The notes below the pieces were generated by a model. That model was not told the origin of the DNA, did not search any database, and saw only the letters and a list, made by a program, of their open reading frames with translations. A DNA stretch of 64,000 bases from Verrucomicrobiota bacterium. GTDB lineage: Bacteria > Verrucomicrobiota > Verrucomicrobiia > Limisphaerales > J093. This document shows positions 1 to 9,217 of this stretch, piece after piece. The position numbers were made by a program, and so were the translations under genes. Position 1 is the first letter of the stretch. Each line of letters opens with the position of its first letter. The stretch spans positions 620,001 to 684,000 of the forward strand of contig JADJWF010000002.1 of assembly GCA_016716505.1 (NCBI GenBank), read 5' to 3'.

Positions 1-1
1 G

Positions 2-235
2 GCCGGCGAGTGCCGGTCACTGCCCGCGCGCGGCGACAAGCTGGTCCGCGAGGGCAAAGAGGTCGGCTACCTCACCAGCGCGGCCGTGTCGCCTCGCGTT
101 GGCGGGACCATCGCCCTCGCGTATGTCCGGCGCGAATGCAACGCAGTCGGCACAGACTTGGTGGTGGCGGGGCCCGCAGGAAACACACCGGCGGTGATTG
201 TTCCCCTGCCCTTCGTGTCCGCCGCCGGGGTCTAA
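2..235 (+). CDS. C-terminal end of a YgfZ/GcvT-type folate-binding protein (partial)
   Basis: The reading frame is open from the window edge to a TAA stop, giving 77 residues and no start. The segment reads GKEVGYLTSAAVSPRVGG, then IALAYVRRE, then a closing IVPLPF. This pattern (Gly-x-Glu-Val-Gly, Thr-Ser, Ser-Pro, Ala-Tyr-Val-Arg) is typical of the C-terminal beta-barrel of aminomethyltransferase (GcvT) and its paralogue YgfZ, which binds folate and supports iron-sulfur protein maturation. The catalytic part lies outside the window, so GcvT and YgfZ cannot be told apart. The ending LPF is more YgfZ-like. It is followed after 105 bases by trpA on the same strand. Confidence 0.72.
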   Translation, partial: AGECRSLPARGDKLVREGKEVGYLTSAAVSPRVGGTIALAYVRRECNAVGTDLVVAGPAGNTPAVIVPLPFVSAAGV

Positions 236-340
236 GCGCGCCCAAGCGGTGGCAGCCCCACGGCGGCGCTCGTTGGGCCCTGCGGCCAGCCGGAGTCCGC
301 GCTTGCGCGAACGCCGGGCGGGTCCCGAACATCCCGCCGC

Positions 341-1138
341 ATGAATCGCATCGAGGAACGCTTCGCCCGGCTGCGGGAGCGTCAGCAAAAGGGCCTGATC
401 ATCTACATCGGCGCTGGCGATCCCGATCTGGAGGCCACGCGGCAACTGGCCCTCGCCTTTGACCGCGTGGGCGTGGACGTCCTCGAGCTGGGCGTGCCAT
501 TCAGCGATCCGCTGGCGGACGGGTTGGTGAACCAACTCGCCGCCCAGCGCGGCCTCGACGCCGGCGCCACCCCGCCGCGCGTCTTGGAAACCGTGGCGGC
601 CATCCGGCGCGAGTCGCACATCCCGATCGTGCTGTACGTGTATTTCAACCTGCTGCATCGCCGTGGCGTGCGGGAGTTCATTGCCGAAGCGGCCCGCGCC
701 GGCGTGGATGGTTTGCTGGTATTGGACCTGCCCCCCGAAGAAGCAGGCCCCTACGAGGCGCTGATGTCCGAGGCGGGTTTGTGCCCCATCTGGCTGATCG
801 CGCCCACGACACCCGAGGAGCGGATCGAACAGATTGCCCGACACGCCCGCGGCTTCATCTACTACGTCTCGCGCGAAGGCGTCACCGGCATGCAATCCTG
901 GGTGAGCGACACGATTGCCGCCATGACCGCCAAGATTCGCGCCCACTCGTCCGTGCCGATAGCGGTAGGTTTCGGCATCTCGAATGCCGACCAGGCCCGC
1001 GCTGTGGCGCAACACGCCGAGGCCATCGTCGTCGGCAGCGCCGTGGTGAATCAAATTGCCGAGCGCGGCCGGTCGCGCGACCTGGTGCCGGCCGTCGCGG
1101 CGTTTGTGGAGACGCTGGCCCGGGCCATCAAGTCGTAG
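341..1138 (+). CDS. trpA: Tryptophan synthase alpha subunit
   Basis: 265 residues, the usual length. TrpA cleaves indole-3-glycerol phosphate to indole and glyceraldehyde 3-phosphate and passes indole to TrpB. The motif LELGVPFSDPLADG puts the two catalytic acids at Glu49 and Asp60, the same numbers as in the enterobacterial enzyme. The loop YYVSREGVTG matches the phosphate-binding loop-6 region, and VGFGIS and IVVGSAVV near the C-terminus complete the TIM-barrel phosphate site. No trpB or other trp gene is in the window, so the pathway is dispersed or lies upstream. The ATG follows a conventional gap after the upstream gene. Confidence 0.96.
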   Translation: MNRIEERFARLRERQQKGLIIYIGAGDPDLEATRQLALAFDRVGVDVLELGVPFSDPLADGLVNQLAAQRGLDAGATPPRVLETVAAIRRESHIPIVLYVYFNLLHRRGVREFIAEAARAGVDGLLVLDLPPEEAGPYEALMSEAGLCPIWLIAPTTPEERIEQIARHARGFIYYVSREGVTGMQSWVSDTIAAMTAKIRAHSSVPIAVGFGISNADQARAVAQHAEAIVVGSAVVNQIAERGRSRDLVPAVAAFVETLARAIKS

Positions 1139-1333
1139 CTGCTGGCCAAACGCCGGCACCCGCAATCGCGCGGGAATGGCCCCTCAACAAAAGGACTCGT
1201 GCCAGCGTCGAGTCCGATCCACACCGGCCCACGCGCAATCCTGCGGGCACGAGTTCAGCCGACGGCTGTTGAAAATTGAACTGGCGAACCCGGGCCGAGT
1301 GATGAAGGTTGCGCACGAAGAAAGGACTCTTCC

Positions 1334-3136
1334 ATGATCCCTGACCTGATTCGTCTTGTTCGGACTTCGGCCGGTGCTTCTCGCCTCCTTAAACGGCTGG
1401 ACCTACTTGCCCTGGCGGGCTGCCTCGCCGCTGCCATTGCGCCCACGGCCCTTTCCCAGGGTGTACCGACGGTCACGTCGGTCACCCCGGCCAACGGCGC
1501 CACGGGTGTCCCGGTCACCTCGACGTTGGTGTTCCGGTTCAGTCAGGACATGAATACGGAGGTGCCGCTGGTCCCGTCGGTGCCCCCGTTTTTAGTGGGC
1601 AACTTCGAGATCACCCCCGAAGCCGCGCAGATCTTCGATTTTGAGTGGAGCGCGGACAAACGAACCTTGACGGGCACGCCCAGCGGCGACCTGCCCGCAA
1701 ACACCACCATCACCTGGCGACTCAACCCGGCCGGCTCCTTACTGCCCCTCACCAGCGTGGGTGGCACGCCGCTGGCGACGACGTCCGGCAGTTTCACCAC
1801 CGGTGCCGGCGGGGGCGGAGGCGGCGGCGACGAGCCGGAGTTGCTCTTCGTTTCCCCCGCCGAAGGCGCGATGGGAGTGCCGCTGAATGCCAACGTCGTC
1901 TTCGTCTTTGACCGGCCGATGAAGAAGATCACCAACCCGGGCCCAGCCATCCGCTGGATTGGGGTCGAGGCGGCGAAGTTCACTTACGCCTGGAGCGGGG
2001 ATGGCGCCACGTTGACCTGCGATTACGCGGGCGAATTTCCGCCGTTGACGACCATCGCTTGGGTGCTGAATCCCGAGGGGGCGGCTGTGCCGCTCGAGAG
2101 CGCGGACGGGGTACCGCTGCCGGAGGAAACCTACAGCGGCGGGTTTATGACGACGGCCGGCGGCGGTGGCGGAGGCTGCGATCCCGATGGGATCCCGGAC
2201 GCCTGGGGCGGCTATGGCATTTCCAAGCTGGGCAACTACGTCCAGACCTCGGCCGCCGATCCCGTTCCCACCTCGCCCGACCCGTTCGTGTTTTCCGCGA
2301 TGGTCCTGAGCCCCGACGCCGGCCCGAATGTCACGGCCGCGTCCGTGACGCTTCCCGGTGGGGGCCAGCGGGTGCTGGAGGCCATACCGTTCGCCAGCGG
2401 ATTCATGTACGCCGACGAATCCCCGGCCACGGCAGCAGCCTTGGACACCGCCTACCCGGCCGGCAACTACACCCTGCGCTTCAATCAAACCGGCCAGCCC
2501 GAACGGGTCATTGCCATGAACATGCCCGTCGGCAACCCGCCCATACCCAAGATTGCCAACTATACGGAAGCCCAAACCATCAATGCCTCCCAAGACTTCA
2601 CGCTCCGCTGGGGTGCTTTCACGGGCGCCACGGCCACGGATTACCTCTCGCTGGTCATCCACGACAACATGGGCCACATCTTATTCATGGCGCCGGACGC
2701 CTGCGTTCCCCGCCCGCTGCCGGTGACCGCGACCTCGGTGGTCCTTCCGGCCAACACCCTGCAGTCCGGCAAGACCTACGAGGGCGAACTCACCTTCTCC
2801 CGGCTGTTCTATTTCTCGACCAACGCCGTCGCGAACATGTCCGGCAGCGGCAGTCTGACCCGGACGACGCGCTTCACGATCAGCACGGGCGGCGGAACCT
2901 CAGGTGCGGCTGCCCGCTTCACCGCCTTCCGCCTGCTGCCCAACGGCAACCCGGAGCTGACCCTGACGGGCACGGCCGGACGGAGCTACACCATTCAACG
3001 CACGGGCAGTTTGACGGCTCCCCGGGCGTGGGCCAACGCCGGCACCGTGACGATGAACGCGGCTGGCACTGCCGTGTTTGAGGATGTCCAGCCGGGCAAA
3101 GTCCTGCCCCTGTACTATCGCGCGGTCACTCAATAG
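1334..3136 (+). CDS. Secreted protein with two bacterial Ig-like (Big_5) domains
   Basis: 600 residues. A basic N-terminus and a hydrophobic stretch (about 22-41, ending ALSQ) form a signal peptide. An AAAGGA ribosome site lies about 8 bases before the ATG. Two similar Ig-like modules follow, about 45-155 and 168-274, each opening with a P-A-x-G-A-x-G-V-P motif and containing an F-D/S-x-x-M strand as in SbsA-type Big_5 domains. Glycine runs (158-165 and 276-281) separate the modules. The middle (290-520) is of unknown function. The last 70 residues (RSYTIQRTGSL to YYRAVTQ) resemble a C-terminal beta-domain common in secreted verrucomicrobial proteins. The role is not known; extracellular or surface location is inferred from the signal peptide and the type II operon nearby. 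Confidence 0.85.
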   Translation: MIPDLIRLVRTSAGASRLLKRLDLLALAGCLAAAIAPTALSQGVPTVTSVTPANGATGVPVTSTLVFRFSQDMNTEVPLVPSVPPFLVGNFEITPEAAQIFDFEWSADKRTLTGTPSGDLPANTTITWRLNPAGSLLPLTSVGGTPLATTSGSFTTGAGGGGGGGDEPELLFVSPAEGAMGVPLNANVVFVFDRPMKKITNPGPAIRWIGVEAAKFTYAWSGDGATLTCDYAGEFPPLTTIAWVLNPEGAAVPLESADGVPLPEETYSGGFMTTAGGGGGGCDPDGIPDAWGGYGISKLGNYVQTSAADPVPTSPDPFVFSAMVLSPDAGPNVTAASVTLPGGGQRVLEAIPFASGFMYADESPATAAALDTAYPAGNYTLRFNQTGQPERVIAMNMPVGNPPIPKIANYTEAQTINASQDFTLRWGAFTGATATDYLSLVIHDNMGHILFMAPDACVPRPLPVTATSVVLPANTLQSGKTYEGELTFSRLFYFSTNAVANMSGSGSLTRTTRFTISTGGGTSGAAARFTAFRLLPNGNPELTLTGTAGRSYTIQRTGSLTAPRAWANAGTVTMNAAGTAVFEDVQPGKVLPLYYRAVTQ

Positions 3137-3199
3137 CCGCGCGCACCGTCGCCGCCCGTGCATTGACCCAAGCCGCCCGAACCGGTAGGCAGGGGCCGG

Positions 3200-4036
3200 A
3201 TGATTGACACTTCTGCCTTCTCCGGTCGCGTTGAGTTTGCGCCGGGTTTCGCGCCGCGTCGCGGCATCAGTCACGTTTTGTTCGATTTCGACGGCACGCT
3301 CTCGCTGATCCGGCAGGGCTGGCCGGACGTCATGGTGCCGATGTTTGCCGAGCTGCTGCCGCCGCTGCCCGGGGAGACAGTCGAGGACCGCCGCCGGCTG
3401 GCGTTTGAGGACATCATGCGCCTCAACGGCAAACAGACCATCTACCAGATGATTCAACTGGCGGATCGCATCCGGGAGCGCGGCGGCACGCCCGGAGATC
3501 CGCTCGCCTACAAGCACGAGTACCTCCGGCGGCTGGACCTCCGCATCGCCGACCGGGTAAACGGCCTGAAGACCGGCCGGCTTCGGCCAGACGACTTGCT
3601 CGTGTATCAAAGCCGGTCGCTGCTGGAGGAACTGCAGCGGCGCGGCCTGCGCCTCTACCTCGCCAGCGGGACGGACGAAGCCTACGTGAAGCAGGAGGCG
3701 GCGTTGCTGGACATCCAGCGCTATTTCGGTCCGCACATCTACGGCGCGCTGGATGACTACAAACAGTTCTCCAAGAAGATGGTGATCGAGCGAATCCTCC
3801 GCGAAAACGCCATCCCCGGCGCGGCGCTGCTCTCCTTCGGCGACGGCTACGTGGAGATTCAAAACACCAAGGAGGTCGGCGGCCTGGCGGTGGCGGTGGC
3901 CAGCGACGAAGCTCACAATGGTTCCGGCCGGATGGACGAATGGAAACGCCAGCGCCTGCTGGGCGTCGGCGCGGACGTGGTCATTCCCGACTTCCGCGAC
4001 GCGCTCCCGTTGCTGCGATGCCTGTTGGGTGAGTGA
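3200..4036 (+). CDS. HAD-superfamily phosphatase (phosphoglycolate phosphatase-like)
   Basis: 278 residues with all four HAD motifs: motif I LFDFDGTLS (nucleophile Asp29, acid Asp31), motif II LYLASGTD, a motif III lysine in the KQFSKKMVIERI region, and motif IV SFGDGYVEIQ near residue 212. The insert between motifs I and II is a helical C1-type cap. It would hydrolyse a small phosphorylated metabolite in the cytosol; the substrate cannot be read from the sequence. The spacing of motif IV with GDGYVEIQNTKEVGG resembles a nucleotide- or sugar-phosphatase subfamily more than classic Gph. The gene stands alone and converges on the sigma-HEAT gene, with 24 bases between the stops. Confidence 0.88.
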   Translation: MIDTSAFSGRVEFAPGFAPRRGISHVLFDFDGTLSLIRQGWPDVMVPMFAELLPPLPGETVEDRRRLAFEDIMRLNGKQTIYQMIQLADRIRERGGTPGDPLAYKHEYLRRLDLRIADRVNGLKTGRLRPDDLLVYQSRSLLEELQRRGLRLYLASGTDEAYVKQEAALLDIQRYFGPHIYGALDDYKQFSKKMVIERILRENAIPGAALLSFGDGYVEIQNTKEVGGLAVAVASDEAHNGSGRMDEWKRQRLLGVGADVVIPDFRDALPLLRCLLGE

Positions 4037-4060
4037 CCGTCGGGCAGCGGCCACCCGCTT

Positions 4061-6232
4061 TCATTCGTTCAGCCGTTGCTCCAACGCCGGGTCCACCGCC
4101 AGCAGTCCGGAAACGAACGCCTCCCGCAGACGCGGATGAATCTCCCCCAGTTCGCGGGCGCGCTCCGCGAGGCTGAACGGCGTTTGTTCGCCAGCCTCGC
4201 GAACATACCGGGCCACGAGGGCGTGGTGATACTCCGTCAGTTCCGATTTCAACTCGGCGAGCGCGTCCGACAGCCGGCGCAGCGGGATCATCAAATCGTC
4301 GCGATCATACCGGGGCTTGGGTGAGTTCGGCTCGATGGCCTTGATGGCCTCCGCGAAGTACGAACGACGGGCGGCGTCGGTCTCCGCCAACGCCTGCCGC
4401 AGAGCGGGCAGCGCGGCGGCTGCCGCCGGCCCCAGCTCCTGCAGCGCCAAGGCCGCCTCCCAGCCGACTTCGGGATTGGACAGCCCAGCCGCGAGCTCGG
4501 CAATGGTGGCCGTGTCGTCGCGCATCTTGGAGCGCAACGCCTCGGCCTCCGCGCGGACCCGGAGGAGTTGATCCACCTCGGGCAGATCCGCTCGCGATTC
4601 CGGGTCCAGCGTGGCCAGCACTTCCACCAGTTGCCGCTGGAGCGCCCCCTGCCCTCGGCGCTCCGCCTCGGCCAACCGCGCCCGCAAGTCCCGGGCAACT
4701 TCCGCGGTCACGGCGCCGGGGTGGACTTCCTTGAGCGAATCGAGCGCGTCCAGGTGGAGCCGCGGGTCGTCGAGCGCGGCAAGGATGAGGGGAACCAGCG
4801 GCTGCGTGGGCTCGTTCTGGTCCGTCGCCAGCACACACGCCGCCACAAACCGTCGGTCATCGGTCTCGTTCAGCCAGGACGCCAGCAACTCCCGGGCGGA
4901 ATCTCGATGCTGGCGGTAAGCAGAGCGCCAGAAGCGGAGCGTCCTCCTCGCCACGGCAGGATTATCGGCCACGGCTGCGGCCACGGCCGGCAGGCAGTCC
5001 GGGGGCGTTTGCAGGTGGAGGAGCACGTCGGCCGCGTGCGACCACAACGCCTCACCCTCCGCCGAGCGCAGCACATCGGCCAGAGCAGCAATCGCGTCGG
5101 GCACGACTGCCAGCGCGGCGTCGCCCAACAACCACAGGCCCCAGATCGCCCGTTCGCGCGCCGGCTGAGGGGCGCGGGAATCGCGCAACACCTCGACGAG
5201 TACCGCGAGGGTCGCGTCGGGGTAACCGGCCAGGGCGGTCACACACAGGCGCAAATCCGAAGGCGGCCAACTGTGGTCCGGGACCGGCGAGTTCAGAATC
5301 CGCCGCAGGTCGTCGAGCAGCGCGTCGCGTCCCATCACGGCATCCGTCCTCGGCACGATTGAAAGGACCCGGACGCCGGGAATCGAACCAACCACCGAAC
5401 GCGCTTGAGGCACAAGCTCTCCGGGTCCACCGACGTGGCGCGAGACGGAGACCTCGTTGGAGAACGTAGTGAGTCGCCACAGCGTGACCGAACCGACGAT
5501 CAAGGCCCCGGTGACGACCAACATGGCCGGCCTCGGCCGTGAAAGCGCTGCCCATTCGGCCAACCGATCGGCGAAGGAAAGCGGCGCTGGCGTGACGCGG
5601 AGTTTGCGCGCCGCCTCCCGAATGACGACCGGGAGTGCCGGCGGCGCTGGCGGTGCGGCGTGTTGCTCCAACCAGGCGCCCAGAGCGGCAGGGCCGACGG
5701 GCGCGCCTGCCCGAGCGAGCTGGACCCGCAGCCGTTCCAGGGCGCGGGTGACACGCATCCGCGCCGCGTCCGCGCTGATGCCGATTTGGTGCCCCACGTC
5801 CCGCAACGGGAGGCGGCGGAAGAAGCGAAGCAGCAGCAACTGGCGGTCGGCTTTGCCCAGTCGGTCCAGCGCTTCATCCAGAAGGGGCGCGACGTCGGTC
5901 CAGGGGGCGGGGTCAGCGGAAGTGTCCTGGGGCATGGCGGCAGCCTCCTGTTCATGGACACGACGCCGGCGCTCGGCTCGCAGCCACTCCGCCGCCTTGA
6001 AGCACGCGGCGCGATGGAGCCAGCCGGTCAGGTCGGTCGCGGCCTGAAGTGGTCGGCCCTTGCGCAGCAACAGACAAAAGACGGCCTGACTGATGTCGGC
6101 CGCCGCGTGGGCGTCGCCTGTCCGGCGTTGGGCGGTGGCGTGGACCAGCCCCAGGTGGCGTTCGACCAACTCGGCGAAAGCCCGCTCATCGCCCGCTTCC
6201 CGGTACCGTCGCAGCAACTCGCCGTCATTCAT
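4061..6232 (-). CDS. ECF-type sigma factor fused to a membrane segment and HEAT repeats
   Basis: 723 residues from the ATG reading MNDGELLRRY. A start 42 bases upstream is possible, but its extra residues look non-coding. Residues 1-90 are sigma-70 region 2 (FAELVERHLGLVHATAQR, then the DISQAVF and GWLHRAACFKA helices). Residues about 110-172 are region 4 with a helix-turn-helix (LPLRDVGHQIGISADAARMR). A single hydrophobic segment lies at about 235-254. About 310-660 is helical and Ala/Leu-rich, with repeated A-x-x-x-L-x-x-L units like HEAT/PBS repeats. Region 2/4 layout is that of planctomycete/verrucomicrobial ECF factors. I infer a membrane-tethered transcription factor whose long C-terminal part senses or binds a partner outside the cytosol. 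No separate anti-sigma gene is adjacent. Confidence 0.86.
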   Translation of the reverse strand: MNDGELLRRYREAGDERAFAELVERHLGLVHATAQRRTGDAHAAADISQAVFCLLLRKGRPLQAATDLTGWLHRAACFKAAEWLRAERRRRVHEQEAAAMPQDTSADPAPWTDVAPLLDEALDRLGKADRQLLLLRFFRRLPLRDVGHQIGISADAARMRVTRALERLRVQLARAGAPVGPAALGAWLEQHAAPPAPPALPVVIREAARKLRVTPAPLSFADRLAEWAALSRPRPAMLVVTGALIVGSVTLWRLTTFSNEVSVSRHVGGPGELVPQARSVVGSIPGVRVLSIVPRTDAVMGRDALLDDLRRILNSPVPDHSWPPSDLRLCVTALAGYPDATLAVLVEVLRDSRAPQPARERAIWGLWLLGDAALAVVPDAIAALADVLRSAEGEALWSHAADVLLHLQTPPDCLPAVAAAVADNPAVARRTLRFWRSAYRQHRDSARELLASWLNETDDRRFVAACVLATDQNEPTQPLVPLILAALDDPRLHLDALDSLKEVHPGAVTAEVARDLRARLAEAERRGQGALQRQLVEVLATLDPESRADLPEVDQLLRVRAEAEALRSKMRDDTATIAELAAGLSNPEVGWEAALALQELGPAAAAALPALRQALAETDAARRSYFAEAIKAIEPNSPKPRYDRDDLMIPLRRLSDALAELKSELTEYHHALVARYVREAGEQTPFSLAERARELGEIHPRLREAFVSGLLAVDPALEQRLNE

Positions 6233-6392
6233 ACTCACGGCTTGAATGGCCGGCGGCGGCGAAAGCGAACACAAAAGCTGCGGGACCGCCTAAGCTCAGT
6301 GGCCCCTCCGAGGGCAGTGCCTTCCCGGCAATTGCACGGCGATGGCCGGAAGCGCCACCGACCAAGGTGGGGCCAAGCGTGTCTGATCCAGT

Positions 6393-6641
6393 TCAATCCC
6401 CTCCGTCTCCGCCGCCACCATTCGAATCCTGCCAGTCTTCGGCTGCACCGCGGTGTGAATGAGAACTTGCGCCTTCATGGCTGCCACCACTCGCCCCGAC
6501 ATTGGGCGCGTCGCCACCCTCCCCGCCACGCCCGCCACCGCCGGCAAACCAACTGATGATAATCGCTCGAAAGCAAAACGCCGTTGCAGCGGTGACCCCA
6601 ATGATCCCGAGCACGAGGATGGCGATCTCCTGAACTGTCAT
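6393..6641 (-). CDS. Possible small single-pass membrane protein with Gly-rich tail
   Basis: 82 residues from ATG reading MTVQEIAILVLGIIG. Residues 5-34 form one strong hydrophobic helix, followed by a tail rich in Gly, Ser, His and Asp with no predicted fold. It lies on the minus strand 52 bases after the GH172 stop and about 160 bases before the sigma-HEAT start. I do not recognise it. A second overlapping frame (about 6296-6476, starting MKAQVLIHTAVQPKTGRIR) also reads plausibly, so either small gene, a coupled pair, or one gene with a frameshift is possible. Confidence 0.42.
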   Translation of the reverse strand: MTVQEIAILVLGIIGVTAATAFCFRAIIISWFAGGGGRGGEGGDAPNVGASGGSHEGASSHSHRGAAEDWQDSNGGGGDGGD

Positions 6642-6693
6642 GCGCGCCACGTCGCCAACGGATCGGCCCACGCCGGCACTCGCCTCCGCCGGC

Positions 6694-8717
6694 CTAGGGC
6701 ATTGGCTCGAGCCGCAGGTAATCCAGGCCAAACATGTAGCTCTTCACCGCGCGGTCGTTGGCGCCCACGATTTCCACGCCCAGCCGGTGCTCGCCGGCGG
6801 CCAGGTCGTGCGCTCCCAGATCCAATTCACCGGTGGACACCACGCCATTGTTGAAGAGGTCAATCGTGGTCAGATCCCGGCCATCCAGGGTCAGTTTGAC
6901 GATGCCGTAATCCACCGCCTTGGTCAGGGCGGCGAGAAGCTTGTAGCGGCCCGCTTTTTCGACCGGCAGCGCCAGTTCGAGCTTGTCGCCCGGTTTGGCC
7001 TCGATCCACCACAGGTGCGCGTCCCCGCTCCAGCGGCCTTCAAACAGCGTCAGATCCTGCTCGTGCGGGTTGCCGCCGGTCTTGGCGAGAATCTTCAGCC
7101 GTTCCCCCTCGATTGCGCCTTTCACGCGGTGGATCTGAATGACGGCGTCATCCCAATAGCCCACGCGCTCGGCCAGCGGCTGCGGGGGATACGGATCCCG
7201 GCCGCCGGGGGCGAGGTACCAATAGACCGTGCTCGCGTAGAGCGTGGGCCGGGAGTTGGGAAAGTACTTCTCGATGGCCGCCTCGAAGGACCGCTGGAAC
7301 GGCACGTTGTCCATGATGTGCCAGCGGTTCACGCAGACGTGGCCCTTGTTGTTCATCGAGATGGTCTGGTTGTGGTAGGCGTTTTGGAAGAGCGTCGGAT
7401 TGCACCAGGCGTAGCCGAAGTAGTCCTCCGAGCCGGTGCCGATGGTCGAAGGGAACCTCTCGCCGTCCACCCAGAACTTCTCGTCGCCTTCACCCCACCA
7501 CGAACCGCGCGGGTTCCACACGTGCAGCATCACGCCGAGGAAGCGGCCGCGGCCCTCTGTCTTGAGCAGGGTCCAGTCAATCGCCCGGCGCGCGGGGTCC
7601 TCGGGCAGGAGCGCGTCGCGATGCCACTTGGCGTGGAATCGAGCGTATCGCTCCACTGGCTCGCGCAACGGCACGGTGACGACTTCGAGGGCAACTGAGC
7701 GGCTCTTTTGGCCGTCGTTCACCAGCGTGATGACCGCGTCCTTTGCGTACGGCATGAACCAGTGCGAGTACCAGACCCCGTCCTCGGTCAGGCCGCTGGG
7801 CAGGGAACGATAGGGATTCGCGCCGGCCGTGGTGCCGAAGAAATCGGCGAAGGGCGCCCAGACGCCCGGCTGCGCCTCACCATCGAACTGAATCTGGATC
7901 GTCCATTCGCGGACGGCGACGCGATCGTCCTTGGTGAAGGGCGGGTCCACGCGGACGCGCAGGGTCTTGATGGCGCGCGGACCAGCCGGGGCGGCAACGG
8001 TGCGCTTGGCGCCGGCGGCGGAACTAACCTGCGCTTCCAGCACCTCCTCGCCGGGAGTGGTCGGCAGGTTCGGGCCGGGCTGGGCAAGCCGCGCGTTTGC
8101 GGCATCCAAGGCGGCGCTCTCCTCCGCAGTGAGCTGGCGCGAAAAAGTCGGCACCCGCGTTCCTGTGGGGAAGGTGGAGTAAGTGAACTGGTAGTAGGCG
8201 CCCCAGCCGGGTCGGCGACGATCTTGCAGGACTTCTGGTAAGGGATGGGCGTGTAGTTGTTCCAGCCCATTGCCACCGTGTGAACGAGGGCGCTCCGGTT
8301 GAAGGGCGCGTGCTGCCCGTCGAAGTAGCCCCGGAACGGCAGGTCCACCGCCGGCTCGGTCGCGCCGTCCAGGTAAATGCGCACGTGGCCGGTCTTGGGC
8401 GTGGCCGACCAGATGCGCCAGATGCAACCGGGGCCGGTCATCTCAGCCAGCACCTGCCGGTCACCCTCCTTGCGGATGATCCCGTGGCCGTCGCCGTTGG
8501 CGTCCCAACCCAGGTACTTGCCTGAGGCGGCGTCGTAGCGGCTGGCGCGGTCGTAGCTGGACCACTGCGCGCACCGCTCGCCGGGGTCGGGGAGCAAGGC
8601 GAGCCGTTGCAAATCGGTGAGGCGTTGGATGAGGTCCGGGTAGGCAAGTTGTTCGCCAGCCGTTAGCGAAACAGCGAGGGCCAGCGCCGCGAGACTGGAA
8701 CAGAGGTGAATCTTCAT
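6694..8717 (-). CDS. GH172-family (DUF2961) glycoside hydrolase, interrupted by a frameshift
   Basis: About 673 residues if the shift is bridged. The N-terminal part (8717 down to about 8210) has a signal peptide (MKIHLCSSLAALALAVSLTA) and a DUF2961 opening including SSYDRASRYDA, GPGCIWRIWSATP and LPFRGYFDG. At about 8207-8212 the frame shifts. The downstream frame continues with GWGAYYQFTYSTFP, then FADFFGTTAG, TGSEDYFGYAW and a C-terminal beta-sandwich ending LDYLRLEPMP. Restoring one base in the short C/G run gives CKIVADPGWGAYYQF, the expected join. GH172 enzymes act on fructofuranose or arabinofuranose linkages; the substrate here is unknown. The protein is secreted. Pseudogene or sequencing error cannot be decided from the sequence. 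Confidence 0.85.
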
Positions 8718-8775
8718 GGCGACGGATTTGCCACAACGCGTGGCCGAAGCCAGTCAAAAAGGGGGCAAATACTGC

Positions 8776-8805
8776 TTGCGCGGCTTTTCCGGCGATTGCT
8801 ACTTT
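8776..8805 (+). promoter_or_regulatory. Candidate sigma-70 promoter for rpmB
   Basis: TTGCGC and TACTTT boxes lie 18 bases apart, about 29 bases before the rpmB ATG, in the divergent gap between the GH172 gene and rpmB. The match is moderate and rests on position and box similarity only. Confidence 0.3.
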
Positions 8806-8833
8806 CCGCCCTCTTTTTTACGGACGGCAGATT

Positions 8834-9115
8834 ATGTCTCGACGTTGTGAACTCACCGGCAAGGCTCCGCGCAAGGGGAGCATCATTTGGCGGAGCGGCA
8901 AGGCGAAGAAGGCCGGCGGCATCGGCACGCACGTGACCGCCATCACGAAGCGCAAGTTTTACCCGAACCTCCAGCGCGTGAAGGCGCTGGTGGACGGACA
9001 GGTCCGCTACATCCGGGTGTGCGCCAAGGCCATCAAAAAAGGCCTAGTGGTCAAGCCACCCAAGCGGACGTGGAAGAAGCCCGAGGGCGGGGCGGTGGCT
9101 CCGGCAAAGGCCTAG
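8834..9115 (+). CDS. rpmB: 50S ribosomal protein L28
   Basis: 93 residues opening MSRRCELTGKAPRKG, the L28 signature, followed by KRKFYPNLQRVKALVDG and a basic C-terminus (KKGLVVKPPKRTWKK). L28 binds 23S rRNA in the large subunit. The protein is longer than the common 63-78 residue form. A Gly/Lys-rich insert (about 20-34) separates the N-terminal motif from the FYPNLQ core, and there is a 20-residue Ala/Pro/Gly tail. The Cys4-x-Leu-Thr-Gly pattern has one conserved cysteine; a second (RVCAK) is further on. It is a single-gene unit closed by the hairpin at 9171. Confidence 0.95.
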   Translation: MSRRCELTGKAPRKGSIIWRSGKAKKAGGIGTHVTAITKRKFYPNLQRVKALVDGQVRYIRVCAKAIKKGLVVKPPKRTWKKPEGGAVAPAKA

Positions 9116-9170
9116 TTACCGACAGCCTGGCGACCGACCAACGCAACTCGGCGTCATCCACTTGAATTCG

Positions 9171-9206
9171 CAGGGCGAGGTCAGCCACCTCGCCCTGACT
9201 GTTTTC
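9171..9206. terminator. Probable bidirectional rho-independent terminator
   Basis: A perfect 11-base inverted repeat, CAGGGCGAGGT (9171-9181) and ACCTCGCCCTG (9187-9197), around a 5-base loop, is followed on the plus strand by ACTGTTTTC. It lies between the converging rpmB and argB genes. A weaker A-rich flank on the other side would let it serve argB as well. Confidence 0.75.
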
Positions 9207-9217
9207 GGGGACGGCGG

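Noticed and set aside
6400..6440. tRNA-like TTCGAATCC near 6415
   Set aside because: No T-stem, D-arm or acceptor pairing around it.
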